Positions 23,569 to 32,298 of a DNA stretch of 36,085 nt are shown piece by piece (within the stretch, counting starts at the first letter, position 1; the number at the start of each line of letters is the position of its first letter). The notes beneath the pieces were generated by a model. That model did no database searches and had not been told where the DNA came from. It was given only the letters and a program-made list of their open reading frames with translations. This DNA is from Chitinophagaceae bacterium (GTDB lineage: Bacteria; Bacteroidota; Bacteroidia; Chitinophagales; Chitinophagaceae): the NCBI GenBank assembly GCA_025362915.1, contig JANYEU010000426.1, positions 1-36,085 on the forward strand, given 5' to 3'. The position numbers were made by a program, and so were the translations under genes.

Positions 23569-24615
23569 TTATCTATAATAAATTTGTGTTTTCTTTAATA
23601 GGACAATATATGTAGGGAAGTGATCACTGTACCCTCCCCTATAATTAAACCCACTCCAGGTACGCATTGGGTAACCTTTAAAACTTCCAGTAGTCTCTGT
23701 CATGAAATCTTTGTTGAACACAAATTGTTTATAGTAAAAATATCCAGTCTGTTTTTTATCGAGCCACGGATGGGTAATCATAATCTGGTCAAATAAGCTC
23801 CAAGAATCTTGATAAGCTAAGGTGCCAATACCTTTATTATACAGCTCCGTAAATGGGTTGTAAATATCTCCTTCTTTCACGTCAGATATGACACTAACAG
23901 CTTTCAAAACTTTTACCACACTAGGGCTTGTAGGCTCGTCATTCAAATCTCCCATAATGATAATTTTAGCATCCGGTTCAGTTTTATAAATCTCAGCCTG
24001 TTGTACTTTACAAACTGCAGCCGCTGCCGCACGTGCGGGCGCACTTTTTTCATCCCCACCCAATCTGCTAGGCCAATGATTAACCAATACATAAATTGTT
24101 TCTCCATCCAGTTTTCCTTTCACATATAATATATCTCTCGTAAACCTTGCATTCTTCGATCTGCCTGGCAATACAACAAATAAAGGCTTACTTTCTTCTA
24201 CGGTAAAGTATTTAGGATTATAAATGAGTGCCACATCTATTCCTCTTGCATCCCTACTATCATAATGTACAATTTTGTAGTTGCGTTTTATAAGAAGAGG
24301 GCTATGAATTAAATCATTCAAAACAGTATCATTCTCTACCTCAGCCACCCCAATCATGGCAATTCCGTCTCTGTTTATATCCGTCCCTATCTGAGAAATA
24401 ACTGTTGAAAGCTTTTGAACTTTGTCCAGATAAATAGCCGTATTGTATTTATAATCTCCAAGAGGCGTAAAATCAATATCGTATATCATAGGATTACGTA
24501 CTGTATCGTAAAAATTTTCGCAGTTATAAAAAGCAACTACTGCAACTTTGTAATTGTTTTGCGTTTGAGACAAAACGCTTACAGGAATTAAGAGAAGATA
24601 GAAGAAATATTTCAT
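23569..24615 (-). CDS. Secreted endonuclease/exonuclease/phosphatase family protein
   Basis: The 348-residue protein starts with a signal peptide (MKYFFYLLLIPVSVLSQ) and then a full EEP fold: FYNCENFYDT, a metal-binding Glu in GVAEVEND, VNHWPSRLGG, GDLNDEPTSPSV and the C-terminal SDHFPTY. These are the Asn, Glu, Asp/Asn and Asp-His residues of DNase I-like Mg-dependent phosphodiesterases. The signal peptide points to a periplasmic or extracellular role, for example cleaving nucleic acid or phosphate esters. I chose the ATG at 24615 because the frame upstream (to 24666) puts 17 residues in front of the signal peptide. It is divergent from a TonB receptor whose operon also encodes a DUF5689 lipoprotein. 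Confidence 0.92.
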   Translation of the reverse strand: MKYFFYLLLIPVSVLSQTQNNYKVAVVAFYNCENFYDTVRNPMIYDIDFTPLGDYKYNTAIYLDKVQKLSTVISQIGTDINRDGIAMIGVAEVENDTVLNDLIHSPLLIKRNYKIVHYDSRDARGIDVALIYNPKYFTVEESKPLFVVLPGRSKNARFTRDILYVKGKLDGETIYVLVNHWPSRLGGDEKSAPARAAAAAVCKVQQAEIYKTEPDAKIIIMGDLNDEPTSPSVVKVLKAVSVISDVKEGDIYNPFTELYNKGIGTLAYQDSWSLFDQIMITHPWLDKKQTGYFYYKQFVFNKDFMTETTGSFKGYPMRTWSGFNYRGGYSDHFPTYIVLLKKTQIYYR

Positions 24616-24722
24616 TTCGCAATAATTCAAGTAAACATAGTCTAATAACCAAACAATGGTGCGCATTCTGTATTATTTATAATAAACTTTTTTATAATTG
24701 TCTTTTTTGAAATTCTTATGGC

Positions 24723-24730
24723 TATTTTTG
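24723..24730 (+). promoter_or_regulatory. Candidate -7 box (TATTTTTG) of the TonB receptor gene
   Basis: An exact TAnnTTTG match lies 21 bases before the ATG at 24752, with a TTG at 24698-24700 at a possible -33 position. It sits in the 136-bp divergent region shared with the EEP gene. Confidence 0.4.
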
Positions 24731-24751
24731 AGCGGAAAATAAAAAAATTTT

Positions 24752-27331
24752 ATGAGGAAATTAGGTTACATACTTTTGCTAATTGGCATATCTAACATTG
24801 CCAATGCGCAGAAAACAAATATGAAACTGCCCGCAAGCAGCGACACATTATCTCCACGAACAGACAGTTTGCTTATTCAAGACTTAAACCTATCCGATAA
24901 TATACCAGTAATATCTATTGATGATAATGATATAGGTAGTTTAGGCACTCAAAATATATCCTCTTCCTTATCGGCAGGCAGAGATCCTTTTATTAACGCA
25001 GCCTCATTCAATTTTTTTACTGCCAGATTTAGGGTTCGTGGCTATAACCAAAGCAACTCGACCACTTTTATGAATGGGGCTAAATTGGAAAATCTGGATA
25101 ATGGTGGTAGTAATTTTGGTGCTTTCAGTGGATTGGCAGGTGTTTTAAGAAACAGACACATGTCTAATGGCATTCATCCAAATACTTATGGGTATGGAGG
25201 CATTGGTCTGAATACTGAAATTGATACACGCCCTAGTATTCAAAGAAAGCGTACAGAATTTGGGTATTCTTATTCTAATGGCAACTACACACATAGATGG
25301 TCTTTTACACACTGTACAGGCTTAAATAAAAATGGATGGGCTTTTACATTTAGTGGTAGCAGAAGATGGTCTGATGAAGGTTATGTACCAGGTACTTACA
25401 CAAACAGTTGGAGTTATTTTGTTGGGGTAGATAAAAAGATTAGTGATAAAAGAACATTGTCGTTGGTTATTTTCAACTCTCCTTCCGAAAACGGAGGTCA
25501 AAGAAGTTCTGTAATAGAAATGGACACTTTGGTAGGCAGTCATTACTACAATTCTGCTTGGGGATACCAGAATGGAAAGAAGAGAAATGCGTCCGTAATC
25601 AAAACAAACCAACCTTATATAATACTTTCTGATGAAACAAAATTTAACAATAGCACTAGTCTTATAAATGCTGCGTCATTAAGTTTTGGAACAAGAGGAT
25701 TAACAGGCTTAGAATATTTCAATGCACCTAATCCAGCTCCAGACTATTATAGATACCTCCCTAGTTACTACCCCGATGCCCCAGCAACTGCAGACGCACT
25801 CGCGCAACAAATTAAGACTAACGTAAACAAGCGTCAACTAGATTGGCAATCTTTTTATGATGTAAACAGGTCTCACCCTGAAACGATTAACAATGCCACC
25901 GTTAACGGAGTTACTGGGCAGACATACACCGGGATGCGCTCAAGTTATATTATTGGAGAACGTATAAAGGCTTCGCAAAGATTAAATTTCAGCTCAACTT
26001 TTAATAAAAGATTCAAGCGTGTTGAGTTCACTACTGGCATCGTTCTATTAACACAAAATGACCATAACTATAGACGGTTAGATGATTTATTAGGTGGCAA
26101 TTTTTATCTTGACTTGAATCAATATGCTTTGGGAAGCTCTCCTTCAAATCTAACTAGGGAATACCCCGATGTTCGTAAGCCAAACAATATTATCAAGGCT
26201 GGAGATACATATGGGTATGATTACAATTCCCATATAAACAAAGAACAAGTTTGGACTCAGGGATTATTTAAATTTAGAAGATTTGATGTATTTGCGGCAG
26301 GGGAAATTTCAGGTACTCAATTTTGGAGATATGGTAATATAGCCACTGGTCTATATCCTAATAGCTCTTATGGTAAATCAAAGGTTTATAGCTTCACAAA
26401 CTATGGCATTAAGGGAGGTGCCACTTATAAGGTAGATGGTAAAAACTATCTATTTGTAAATGCATCTTACGAAACAAAGGCACCCGACTTCCGAAATGTG
26501 TTTTTAGCGCCTGATAGCCGTGATCAGGTTCAGGATAATATTAAAAACGAAAAGACTAAAAGTGTAGAAGCTGGTTATTTGTTTAATGGCCCCACTCTTA
26601 AACTACGTGCTACAGGATATTATACTAGAACAGAGGATGAAATGCGCGTGCAAGGCTTCTACAATGATGATTATTATACTTTCACAAACTATGCAACTAA
26701 CAATATTGCTAAAATACACTTCGGTGGCGAACTCGGTTTTGAAGCGAAAATAATACCCGTAGTTACAGTTACTGGTGCCGCTGCTATTGGCAGGTATTAC
26801 TATGATAGCCGTCAGAATGCCATAACTGTAAATGATAATACACAAGGTATCTTGGCTAGAGATACTGTTTATTCTCAAAACTACCGTGTACCGAATACAC
26901 CTCAAGAAGCATATAGTTTGGGCATTCAATATCGGTCAAGAAACTACTGGTATATAGGATTGACTGGCAATTATTTCGCCCAAATCTGGGAGAGTTTCAA
27001 TCCAATACGTCTAACAACATCTGCAGTTTCTAATGTAAATTTCGGCACACCGGATTATTATAAGATAATTAGGCAAGAACGCTTACCAAGCCAATTCACC
27101 CTAGATCTAAATGCAGGCTGCTCTTGGAGGCTTCCAAAACAATGGCTTCATAAAAGCTTCTCTCTATTTATGCTAAACGGGAGGGTAAGTAATTTGTTAG
27201 ATAATAAAGACTTAGTAACTTTTGGCGGACAACAATTAAGATTTGATAAAAGTAATCTTAATAAATTTCCTTCTAGATATACTTATGCAAATGGATTAAC
27301 ATTTGCCCTAAATGCAACATTAAGATTTTAA
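24752..27331 (+). CDS. TonB-dependent outer-membrane receptor
   Basis: The 859-residue protein begins with a signal peptide (to about NIANAQ) and a short unordered stretch, then a plug domain (about 60-170: RDPFINAASF, FRVRGYNQSNSTTFMNGAKL, GGIGLNTEID) and a large 22-strand barrel rich in aromatic strands (for example YLFVNASYETKAPDFRNVFL). It ends in ATLRF, with the aromatic last residue typical of barrel proteins. It lacks the CarboxypepD-like N-terminal domain of SusC receptors. It would import a substrate in a TonB-dependent way. The co-directional DUF5689 lipoprotein (45 bp downstream) is probably its surface partner, and the divergent EEP enzyme may release the ligand. Confidence 0.94.
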   Translation: MRKLGYILLLIGISNIANAQKTNMKLPASSDTLSPRTDSLLIQDLNLSDNIPVISIDDNDIGSLGTQNISSSLSAGRDPFINAASFNFFTARFRVRGYNQSNSTTFMNGAKLENLDNGGSNFGAFSGLAGVLRNRHMSNGIHPNTYGYGGIGLNTEIDTRPSIQRKRTEFGYSYSNGNYTHRWSFTHCTGLNKNGWAFTFSGSRRWSDEGYVPGTYTNSWSYFVGVDKKISDKRTLSLVIFNSPSENGGQRSSVIEMDTLVGSHYYNSAWGYQNGKKRNASVIKTNQPYIILSDETKFNNSTSLINAASLSFGTRGLTGLEYFNAPNPAPDYYRYLPSYYPDAPATADALAQQIKTNVNKRQLDWQSFYDVNRSHPETINNATVNGVTGQTYTGMRSSYIIGERIKASQRLNFSSTFNKRFKRVEFTTGIVLLTQNDHNYRRLDDLLGGNFYLDLNQYALGSSPSNLTREYPDVRKPNNIIKAGDTYGYDYNSHINKEQVWTQGLFKFRRFDVFAAGEISGTQFWRYGNIATGLYPNSSYGKSKVYSFTNYGIKGGATYKVDGKNYLFVNASYETKAPDFRNVFLAPDSRDQVQDNIKNEKTKSVEAGYLFNGPTLKLRATGYYTRTEDEMRVQGFYNDDYYTFTNYATNNIAKIHFGGELGFEAKIIPVVTVTGAAAIGRYYYDSRQNAITVNDNTQGILARDTVYSQNYRVPNTPQEAYSLGIQYRSRNYWYIGLTGNYFAQIWESFNPIRLTTSAVSNVNFGTPDYYKIIRQERLPSQFTLDLNAGCSWRLPKQWLHKSFSLFMLNGRVSNLLDNKDLVTFGGQQLRFDKSNLNKFPSRYTYANGLTFALNATLRF

Positions 27332-27376
27332 TAAATAAATACAAACAAATAAACACTCACACTAAAAGTTGACAAA

Positions 27377-28804
27377 ATGAAAAATAGAAATTTGTTCTTG
27401 ATTAGTTCATTATTACTGGTTGTATTTGCAACGGTTATTACAATATCTTGTAATAAGAAATTTGACGAACCACCTGTTACTTCTCTTATTCCGATAGATA
27501 CATCTATCACCAATCATATTATCAGTGTTAAAGCTCTGAAGGCCAAACATTCTATTGGTGGTCTGGAGTTGATTACAGATAATTCTATAATCGCGGTAAC
27601 TGTAGGAGCAGATGATGAAAGTGGCAATTTTTATAAATCTTTGGCAGTACAAGATTCAACAGGAGGTATCCTTCTGAAACTAGATCGCAGTAATCTTTTT
27701 AATGACTATCCAGTAGGGAGAAAGTTATATATTAAATGTAAAGGCTTATACATTAGTGATTATAATCATGCCATCGATTTAGGTGTTATTGACAACACCG
27801 TTCCTGGCAATCCTGCACTTGGAGGTATTCCTGCAGTTTTCTTTGACACTTACATTGTAAAGGGTACTCTTGGCAATACAGTAACTCCTAAAGTTGTTAC
27901 ATTGGCTCAATTAAATTCTGCATTAAAAATTGCAGTTGGAAGTATCCCTGCAAAGGATACGTTGCAAAATGTATTAATACAAGTGAACAATGTAGAACTT
28001 GCCACTTCTGATGTTGGATTTATTTATGCAGACACATCCGCCGCAAAGAAATCAGTTTCCCGTAATTTAACTGATTGTATTGGAACAACTGGTGTAGTAC
28101 TTTATACAAGTGGCTATGCCGATTTTGCAGGCTTACCAGTTCCTACTGGTAAGGGTACTTTGACTGGTATATTTACTCCATACAGTAACAAATCAGCTGA
28201 AATACTAGTTCGTGATACAAGCGATGTTAAATTTACTGATACCCGTTGTGGTGCGGCAGTATCAACAACTTTGTTTAGCGAATCGTTTTCTGGTGTTACT
28301 AACGGTACTGTAATTACTACTACAGGTAGCAGCAACGTATGGCAGAACATAGCAGAAGTAGGTGGATTCTCTTACACTGGTTATGTAAATACCGCAGGAA
28401 CCACACACATGGCTAGCATTAGCGGTTTTGTTGCCGGAGGAACTGGTCCTGCTATTATTAAAAGCTGGATGATTACCCAGGCTATCACAATCCCAGCTGC
28501 TACTAATGCCCCAGCTCTGAGTTTTGTAAGTGCTGATGGATACTATGCAGGAGCAACGTTCCAAGTATTGGTTTCCACTGATTATAATGGCAGTAGTACC
28601 CCTTCCACCTCAACATGGGCAGTTTTGCCAGCAACAATATCTACTGGTCACGCCAAATTTACTACTGCAGTTCCTTCAGGAGCAGTAGATTTAAGCGCCT
28701 ACATAGGTAAAACAATATATTTAGCTTGGCGATATACCACTACTACTACTGCACAAGCAGGTACAGGATACGAGTTTGGCACTGTAAAAGTTCTTGGGTA
28801 CTAA
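27377..28804 (+). CDS. DUF5689 domain lipoprotein with choice-of-anchor J-like C-terminus
   Basis: The 475-residue protein has a type II signal peptide with lipobox Cys25 (VITISCNKK), so it is probably an outer-membrane surface lipoprotein. Residues about 50-280 form the DUF5689 region (SIIAVTVGADDESGNFYKSL, DSTGGILLKLDRSN, LYIKCKGLYI), which looks like an OB-fold similar to nuclease-associated domains. Residues about 290-475 resemble choice-of-anchor J (LFSESFSG, IKSWMITQAITIP, TIYLAWRYT). It follows the TonB receptor by 45 bp, and the pair is likely one operon. The DUF and anchor names are recalled by motif. Function is inferred to be ligand capture for the receptor. Confidence 0.88.
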   Translation: MKNRNLFLISSLLLVVFATVITISCNKKFDEPPVTSLIPIDTSITNHIISVKALKAKHSIGGLELITDNSIIAVTVGADDESGNFYKSLAVQDSTGGILLKLDRSNLFNDYPVGRKLYIKCKGLYISDYNHAIDLGVIDNTVPGNPALGGIPAVFFDTYIVKGTLGNTVTPKVVTLAQLNSALKIAVGSIPAKDTLQNVLIQVNNVELATSDVGFIYADTSAAKKSVSRNLTDCIGTTGVVLYTSGYADFAGLPVPTGKGTLTGIFTPYSNKSAEILVRDTSDVKFTDTRCGAAVSTTLFSESFSGVTNGTVITTTGSSNVWQNIAEVGGFSYTGYVNTAGTTHMASISGFVAGGTGPAIIKSWMITQAITIPAATNAPALSFVSADGYYAGATFQVLVSTDYNGSSTPSTSTWAVLPATISTGHAKFTTAVPSGAVDLSAYIGKTIYLAWRYTTTTTAQAGTGYEFGTVKVLGY

Positions 28805-28841
28805 ACTCAACCACACTTTGTAGATAAATTTGATTGATTAC

Positions 28842-28885
28842 AAACTGGCTTAAAGTATTAGAGATAATATTTTAAGCCAGTTTTG
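28842..28885 (+). terminator. Hairpin terminator after the DUF5689 gene
   Basis: AAACTGGCTTAAA (28842-28854) pairs perfectly with TTTAAGCCAGTTT (28871-28883), and a short T-run follows (TTTTG). It ends the TonB receptor/lipoprotein operon about 40 bp after the stop. Confidence 0.75.
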
Positions 28886-28937
28886 TTTATAAAGGGCATA
28901 ACTTTTACGTTACTTTACACTAATTAAAAACAACAAT

Positions 28938-29960
28938 ATGCTCACAAAACAACTTGAGTTGACTGGGGAACAGACCTCTCCCCTATTTAGAATTATGTGG
29001 ATTCATAATAATAATGAACCACAAAGAAGGTATTATGACAACAATATCTGTGCATTTCATATTGGCAATGGTTTTATTCTTTCCGTTGCCCATAACCTTA
29101 GAGCAGAAGCACAAATTTTCAAATCGATAGACCAGTCAATCTATACAACTGAAATATTACCGAGGTTGAATGCCGAACAAATTGCCCTTTTTAATAAGTG
29201 CTATCCATTGGATGCCTCAACAAATAAACGATATGTAAATATCATAGACCAGCAGGATTATCATACTATTGTAGAAATACTAAAGCAAATAAACTTTGAC
29301 ACAAGATGGCTAACACTTATGCAACGGAATATTTGCAAACCTTACATGCTGGTTCAATTTAAGAATAACCAATTTTATAATGATGTATCATTGACCAAAC
29401 ACTTTAATGCGGATACTTATTTTTCGGAACCGAGTATTAACAGACATACTTTTTTGGTTGAAGTAGAGCTTGTTGAAGCATTTTATAATGAAGACATAGC
29501 ATTATATAAAATGGTTAATGCCAATCAAGATGTAATAAATAGAATTCCTTCCATTGAAGTTGATTCTTCTGTTCTAAACGATAATGAATCGAATTATTAT
29601 TGCCTACAGAGTTCTCCATCAAGCGAGATTGGCAAGCTGTTGAACAAGGCACAAATAGAAGGATACTTGGAACATTTTAATGTTTTTCAAGACCGTATTG
29701 GCGGCAACTATACATTTGAAGGAATGCGTTATCTGATAAAAGGGTATTTTAGATTTGGTTCTTCGGGAGCTCCGTATGTATCTTACAATAAGGAAACCCA
29801 GAAGTTTAAGGTAAATGCGGTGCAAAGCGAGGCATGCCCCATCCAGCTTTCTATAGATAATAAAAGAGATGGCAACTTTCAATATGTAAATGCGCTTGCC
29901 ACTTCTTTAAGTGTTATTAAAGAGAGATTAGACAAACAATTAGGGGCAACAACCTTTTAA
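28938..29960 (+). CDS. Predicted intracellular trypsin-like serine protease
   Basis: This 340-residue protein of no obvious named family carries a chymotrypsin-type catalytic set in the right order. His52 lies in GFILSVAHNL (compare the classical 'TAAH' context), Asp186 in NEDIALYKM (classical 'DIAL'), and Ser276 in FGSSGAPYV (classical 'GxSGAP'). A 130-residue insertion separates His from Asp, partly helical and His/Tyr-rich. There is no signal peptide or PDZ domain, so it is likely cytosolic and not DegP. Its last codons lie in a 34-bp palindrome. Neighbours give no pathway. The protease call is by motif; the triad geometry would need a structure model. Confidence 0.82.
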   Translation: MLTKQLELTGEQTSPLFRIMWIHNNNEPQRRYYDNNICAFHIGNGFILSVAHNLRAEAQIFKSIDQSIYTTEILPRLNAEQIALFNKCYPLDASTNKRYVNIIDQQDYHTIVEILKQINFDTRWLTLMQRNICKPYMLVQFKNNQFYNDVSLTKHFNADTYFSEPSINRHTFLVEVELVEAFYNEDIALYKMVNANQDVINRIPSIEVDSSVLNDNESNYYCLQSSPSSEIGKLLNKAQIEGYLEHFNVFQDRIGGNYTFEGMRYLIKGYFRFGSSGAPYVSYNKETQKFKVNAVQSEACPIQLSIDNKRDGNFQYVNALATSLSVIKERLDKQLGATTF

Positions 29961-29975
29961 AAGGTTGTTGCCCCT
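29942..29975. terminator. 34-bp perfect palindrome overlapping the protease stop codon
   Basis: Positions 29942-29958 are the exact complement of 29959-29975; the stop codon TAA (29958-29960) sits at the centre. Both arms can form a 14-16 bp hairpin (AGGGGCAACAACC arm). There is no T-run after it, so it may work as a transcription stop, mRNA 3' end or protein-binding site. Confidence 0.7.
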
Positions 29976-30218
29976 CTCAATATTATGCTTTACAACACCT
30001 AACTAATAAACTTATCCTCTATCTTTCATACTCTACCAATTCAAACCTACTCTTCAACAATATATTATCCGAAGTAGTGCCAATCATCATAGCAGATTCA
30101 GCCTGATATCATTTGCCCAGAACAGTTATTATCAATGTTTATTGATTCTGTCTTGAGTAAAATACCACGGCGAACCGAACAATTTAAGGTTGCGTTACCT
30201 TTATAGGTCTGTGCTACT

Positions 30219-30226
30219 TACATTTG
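30219..30226 (+). promoter_or_regulatory. Candidate -7 box (TACATTTG) upstream of the membrane protein gene
   Basis: An exact TAnnTTTG match lies 17 bases before the ATG at 30244 and supports that start over the frame opening at 30190. Confidence 0.4.
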
Positions 30227-30243
30227 CCCACTTAAATTTATAC

Positions 30244-30807
30244 ATGACAAAGACTTACGACTATATTATTGTACTTAAAAAGAAACCTTTTGAACTAATA
30301 GATACCATTAGTAAGCTGATGCTGTTGTTGGCCCTAGCTGCATTTGTTTTCGATTCTTTTTCTACCTTTTATAACCACAATACTAAAATATCCACTAGCG
30401 TTGCTTGGCTATTGGTATGTATTTCTACAGCAGTGGCTGGTTGGTGGATATTTTGTGGTTGGCAACAAGGCAGGGGACTTATTCCTTATTATCGTTTTGC
30501 ATTGATGTTTGCAGCTTGGGGATGGATTAGTTTGCCAGGAGGTAAATTGATTGCGATGGTTTATCTAGTAGCCTGTTTTTTAGAGAAACCAGTAAAAGTT
30601 TCTCCAGAAGTTGCTTTTGATGATGAAGAAATAGTCATTAATAGTTTCCCGAAACAAACTTTTCAATGGGATGCAGTAAATAATGTTGTTTTGAAAGATG
30701 GGCTACTAACCATTGATCTAAAAAATAATAAAGTAATTCAAAAAGAAGTAGATGCCCAGATTTCACCTGAAATTGAAGCTGAATTTAATAGGTTCTGTCA
30801 AAAGTAA
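30244..30807 (+). CDS. Small membrane protein with a C-terminal PH-like domain
   Basis: The 187-residue product has about four membrane segments in its first 120 residues (SKLMLLLALAAFVFD, WLLVCISTAVAGWWIF, YYRFALMFAAWGWI, LIAMVYLVACFLE). It ends in a beta-rich soluble tail (VAFDDEEIVINSFPKQTFQW, LLTIDLKNNKVIQKE) that recalls bacterial PH-like or YcxB-type domains. I do not recognise it further. The ATG at 30244 was chosen because a TAnnTTTG box lies just upstream and the 18 residues before it are atypical. It lies between the protease gene and the radical SAM gene, with a word-repeat hairpin after it. Confidence 0.78.
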   Translation: MTKTYDYIIVLKKKPFELIDTISKLMLLLALAAFVFDSFSTFYNHNTKISTSVAWLLVCISTAVAGWWIFCGWQQGRGLIPYYRFALMFAAWGWISLPGGKLIAMVYLVACFLEKPVKVSPEVAFDDEEIVINSFPKQTFQWDAVNNVVLKDGLLTIDLKNNKVIQKEVDAQISPEIEAEFNRFCQK

Positions 30808-30813
30808 GTAACT

Positions 30814-30876
30814 AGCCGAAAGTTGAAAGTCAAGAGTCAAAGGCGATGGAGCAACTAAATACTTTCAACTTCGACT
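30814..30876. repeat. Inverted word-repeat sharing 17 bases with the 20474-20553 element
   Basis: AGTTGAAAGT (30821-30830) pairs with ACTTTCAACT (30861-30870), and the stem continues with one bulge into TCGACT. CGAAAGTTGAAAGTCAA (30817-30833) is identical to 20479-20495. This one is shorter and more degenerate. It sits between the membrane protein and radical SAM genes. Confidence 0.75.
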
Positions 30877-30915
30877 AATTTATAACTCATATCTCATAAT
30901 TTATAATTAATAAAT

Positions 30916-32199
30916 ATGCCTTACGTACTTTATTCTGATGGCAATGGAAATATATTCGAAGACTTGTCCTTGTATGCCGTTGGGCGTGCGGGTTGGGATG
31001 CTTATCCAGTAGAAAATGAGGATTGGATAGAACTGCCCGAGGGTGGTAACCTATACGAATTGCCAGGCCGTAGGGGCATTGGCATTGATGTAGAAACGGG
31101 CGATATGCGCCTTTGTGATAAAGGTTGGGCTGTGGCAGCGTTTATTCCGCCGGCACATACTGGGTTGTTTATGGCCGCCTACGAAACCTTGCCCGATGCA
31201 CCCACACTTCCTTTGTTCTGCTATACAGCTGCTGGTTGGGAAGATGATAAGTTTTATGTAACGGCTGTAAGGATAGAGTCCGACATAAGGCAGGAAGCCG
31301 AGGGATATGACGATGTTAAGATAGAAACAGGAACCAATCATCTATTGGCCGCCTATCCAGATAACCGATTGGTAAAACACCTGATGGAAAACTGTTGCAT
31401 GACTTATACCTGTCCTGCTGCACGTAATTTATCTTTGGGAAGATGGGAGTGTCCTGTGCCTACTTCACCTGCATGTAATGCAAATTGTATTGGGTGTATT
31501 TCTTTTCAGCCAGAAGAAGAAACCATTGTTGCCACACAGGATAGACTTACGTTTAAACCTACACCAGAAGAAATTGTGGAATTTACCGTGCCACATTTAA
31601 TGAATGCGCCCTACCCTATCATTAGCTTTGGACAAGGTTGTGAAGGTGAACCATTGCTTATGTGGGAGACCATACGCGATTCTATCATTGAGATAAGAAA
31701 GCATACGCCAAACGGCAGCATCAACATCAATACAAATGGTTCCAAACCAGATGCGGTAAGGGCATTGTGCGAAGCCGGACTAAACAGCATAAGGGTTAGT
31801 ACAAATTCTGCGCGGAAACATATATATACGCCCTATTATCGCCCCAATAACTATCAGTTCGAAGATATAGTAGAAAGCCTTAAAGTGATGCGTAGCTATG
31901 GTGGTTGGGCAAGCATTAATTACTTTGTTTTTCCTGGCATGACAGATAGTATTGAGGAATATGAGGCTTTGCGTTGGTTGATTAAAGAAACCGATCTGAA
32001 CATGATTCAATGGCGCAACTTTAATATTGATCCCGATTGGTATTTAGGACAAATAGGCGTTACAGATATGGGTGAGATAATGGGTGTAAAACAATTACAA
32101 GGCCTGATAAAAGAAGAGTTCCCCAATGTGAAGTATGGGTACTTCAATCCGCCAATAGAAAGGATAAAAGGTAACTACGAAGCCGATTATGCGCATTAG
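30916..32199 (+). CDS. Radical SAM protein with a long N-terminal domain
   Basis: The 427-residue protein has the radical SAM cluster motif CX3CX2C as ACNANCIGC (Cys187, Cys191, Cys194), followed by FGQGCEGEPLL (the GGE-like SAM-binding site), NINTNGSKPDAVRALCEAGL and the IRVSTNSARKHIYTPYYRP strand. Its first 180 residues are an extra domain with several Trp/Asp patches (GRRGIGIDVETGDMRLCDKG) and additional cysteines (160, 161, 166, 179) that could bind a second Fe-S cluster. Such proteins recur in Bacteroidota and Deltaproteobacteria-type genomes with unknown substrate. It is a solo gene with no maturase or peptide substrate nearby. A terminator follows. Confidence 0.92.
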   Translation: MPYVLYSDGNGNIFEDLSLYAVGRAGWDAYPVENEDWIELPEGGNLYELPGRRGIGIDVETGDMRLCDKGWAVAAFIPPAHTGLFMAAYETLPDAPTLPLFCYTAAGWEDDKFYVTAVRIESDIRQEAEGYDDVKIETGTNHLLAAYPDNRLVKHLMENCCMTYTCPAARNLSLGRWECPVPTSPACNANCIGCISFQPEEETIVATQDRLTFKPTPEEIVEFTVPHLMNAPYPIISFGQGCEGEPLLMWETIRDSIIEIRKHTPNGSININTNGSKPDAVRALCEAGLNSIRVSTNSARKHIYTPYYRPNNYQFEDIVESLKVMRSYGGWASINYFVFPGMTDSIEEYEALRWLIKETDLNMIQWRNFNIDPDWYLGQIGVTDMGEIMGVKQLQGLIKEEFPNVKYGYFNPPIERIKGNYEADYAH

Positions 32200-32218
32200 A
32201 TTTTGATATTATGCAAAT

Positions 32219-32254
32219 AAAAAGGCAGCCTCTCATTCAAGACGCTGCCTTTTT
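32219..32254. terminator. Bidirectional terminator after the radical SAM gene
   Basis: AAAAAGGCAGC (32219-32229) pairs with GCTGCCTTTTT (32244-32254). A-run and T-run on either side make it work for both the plus-strand radical SAM gene and the minus-strand stress protein. Confidence 0.88.
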
Positions 32255-32298
32255 GTTATATGTAATCGGCAGATTGCTTATACTAATACATCTTCGTA

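Noticed and set aside
24616-24666. Upstream extension of the EEP protein
   Set aside because: It would place 17 residues in front of a clear signal peptide.
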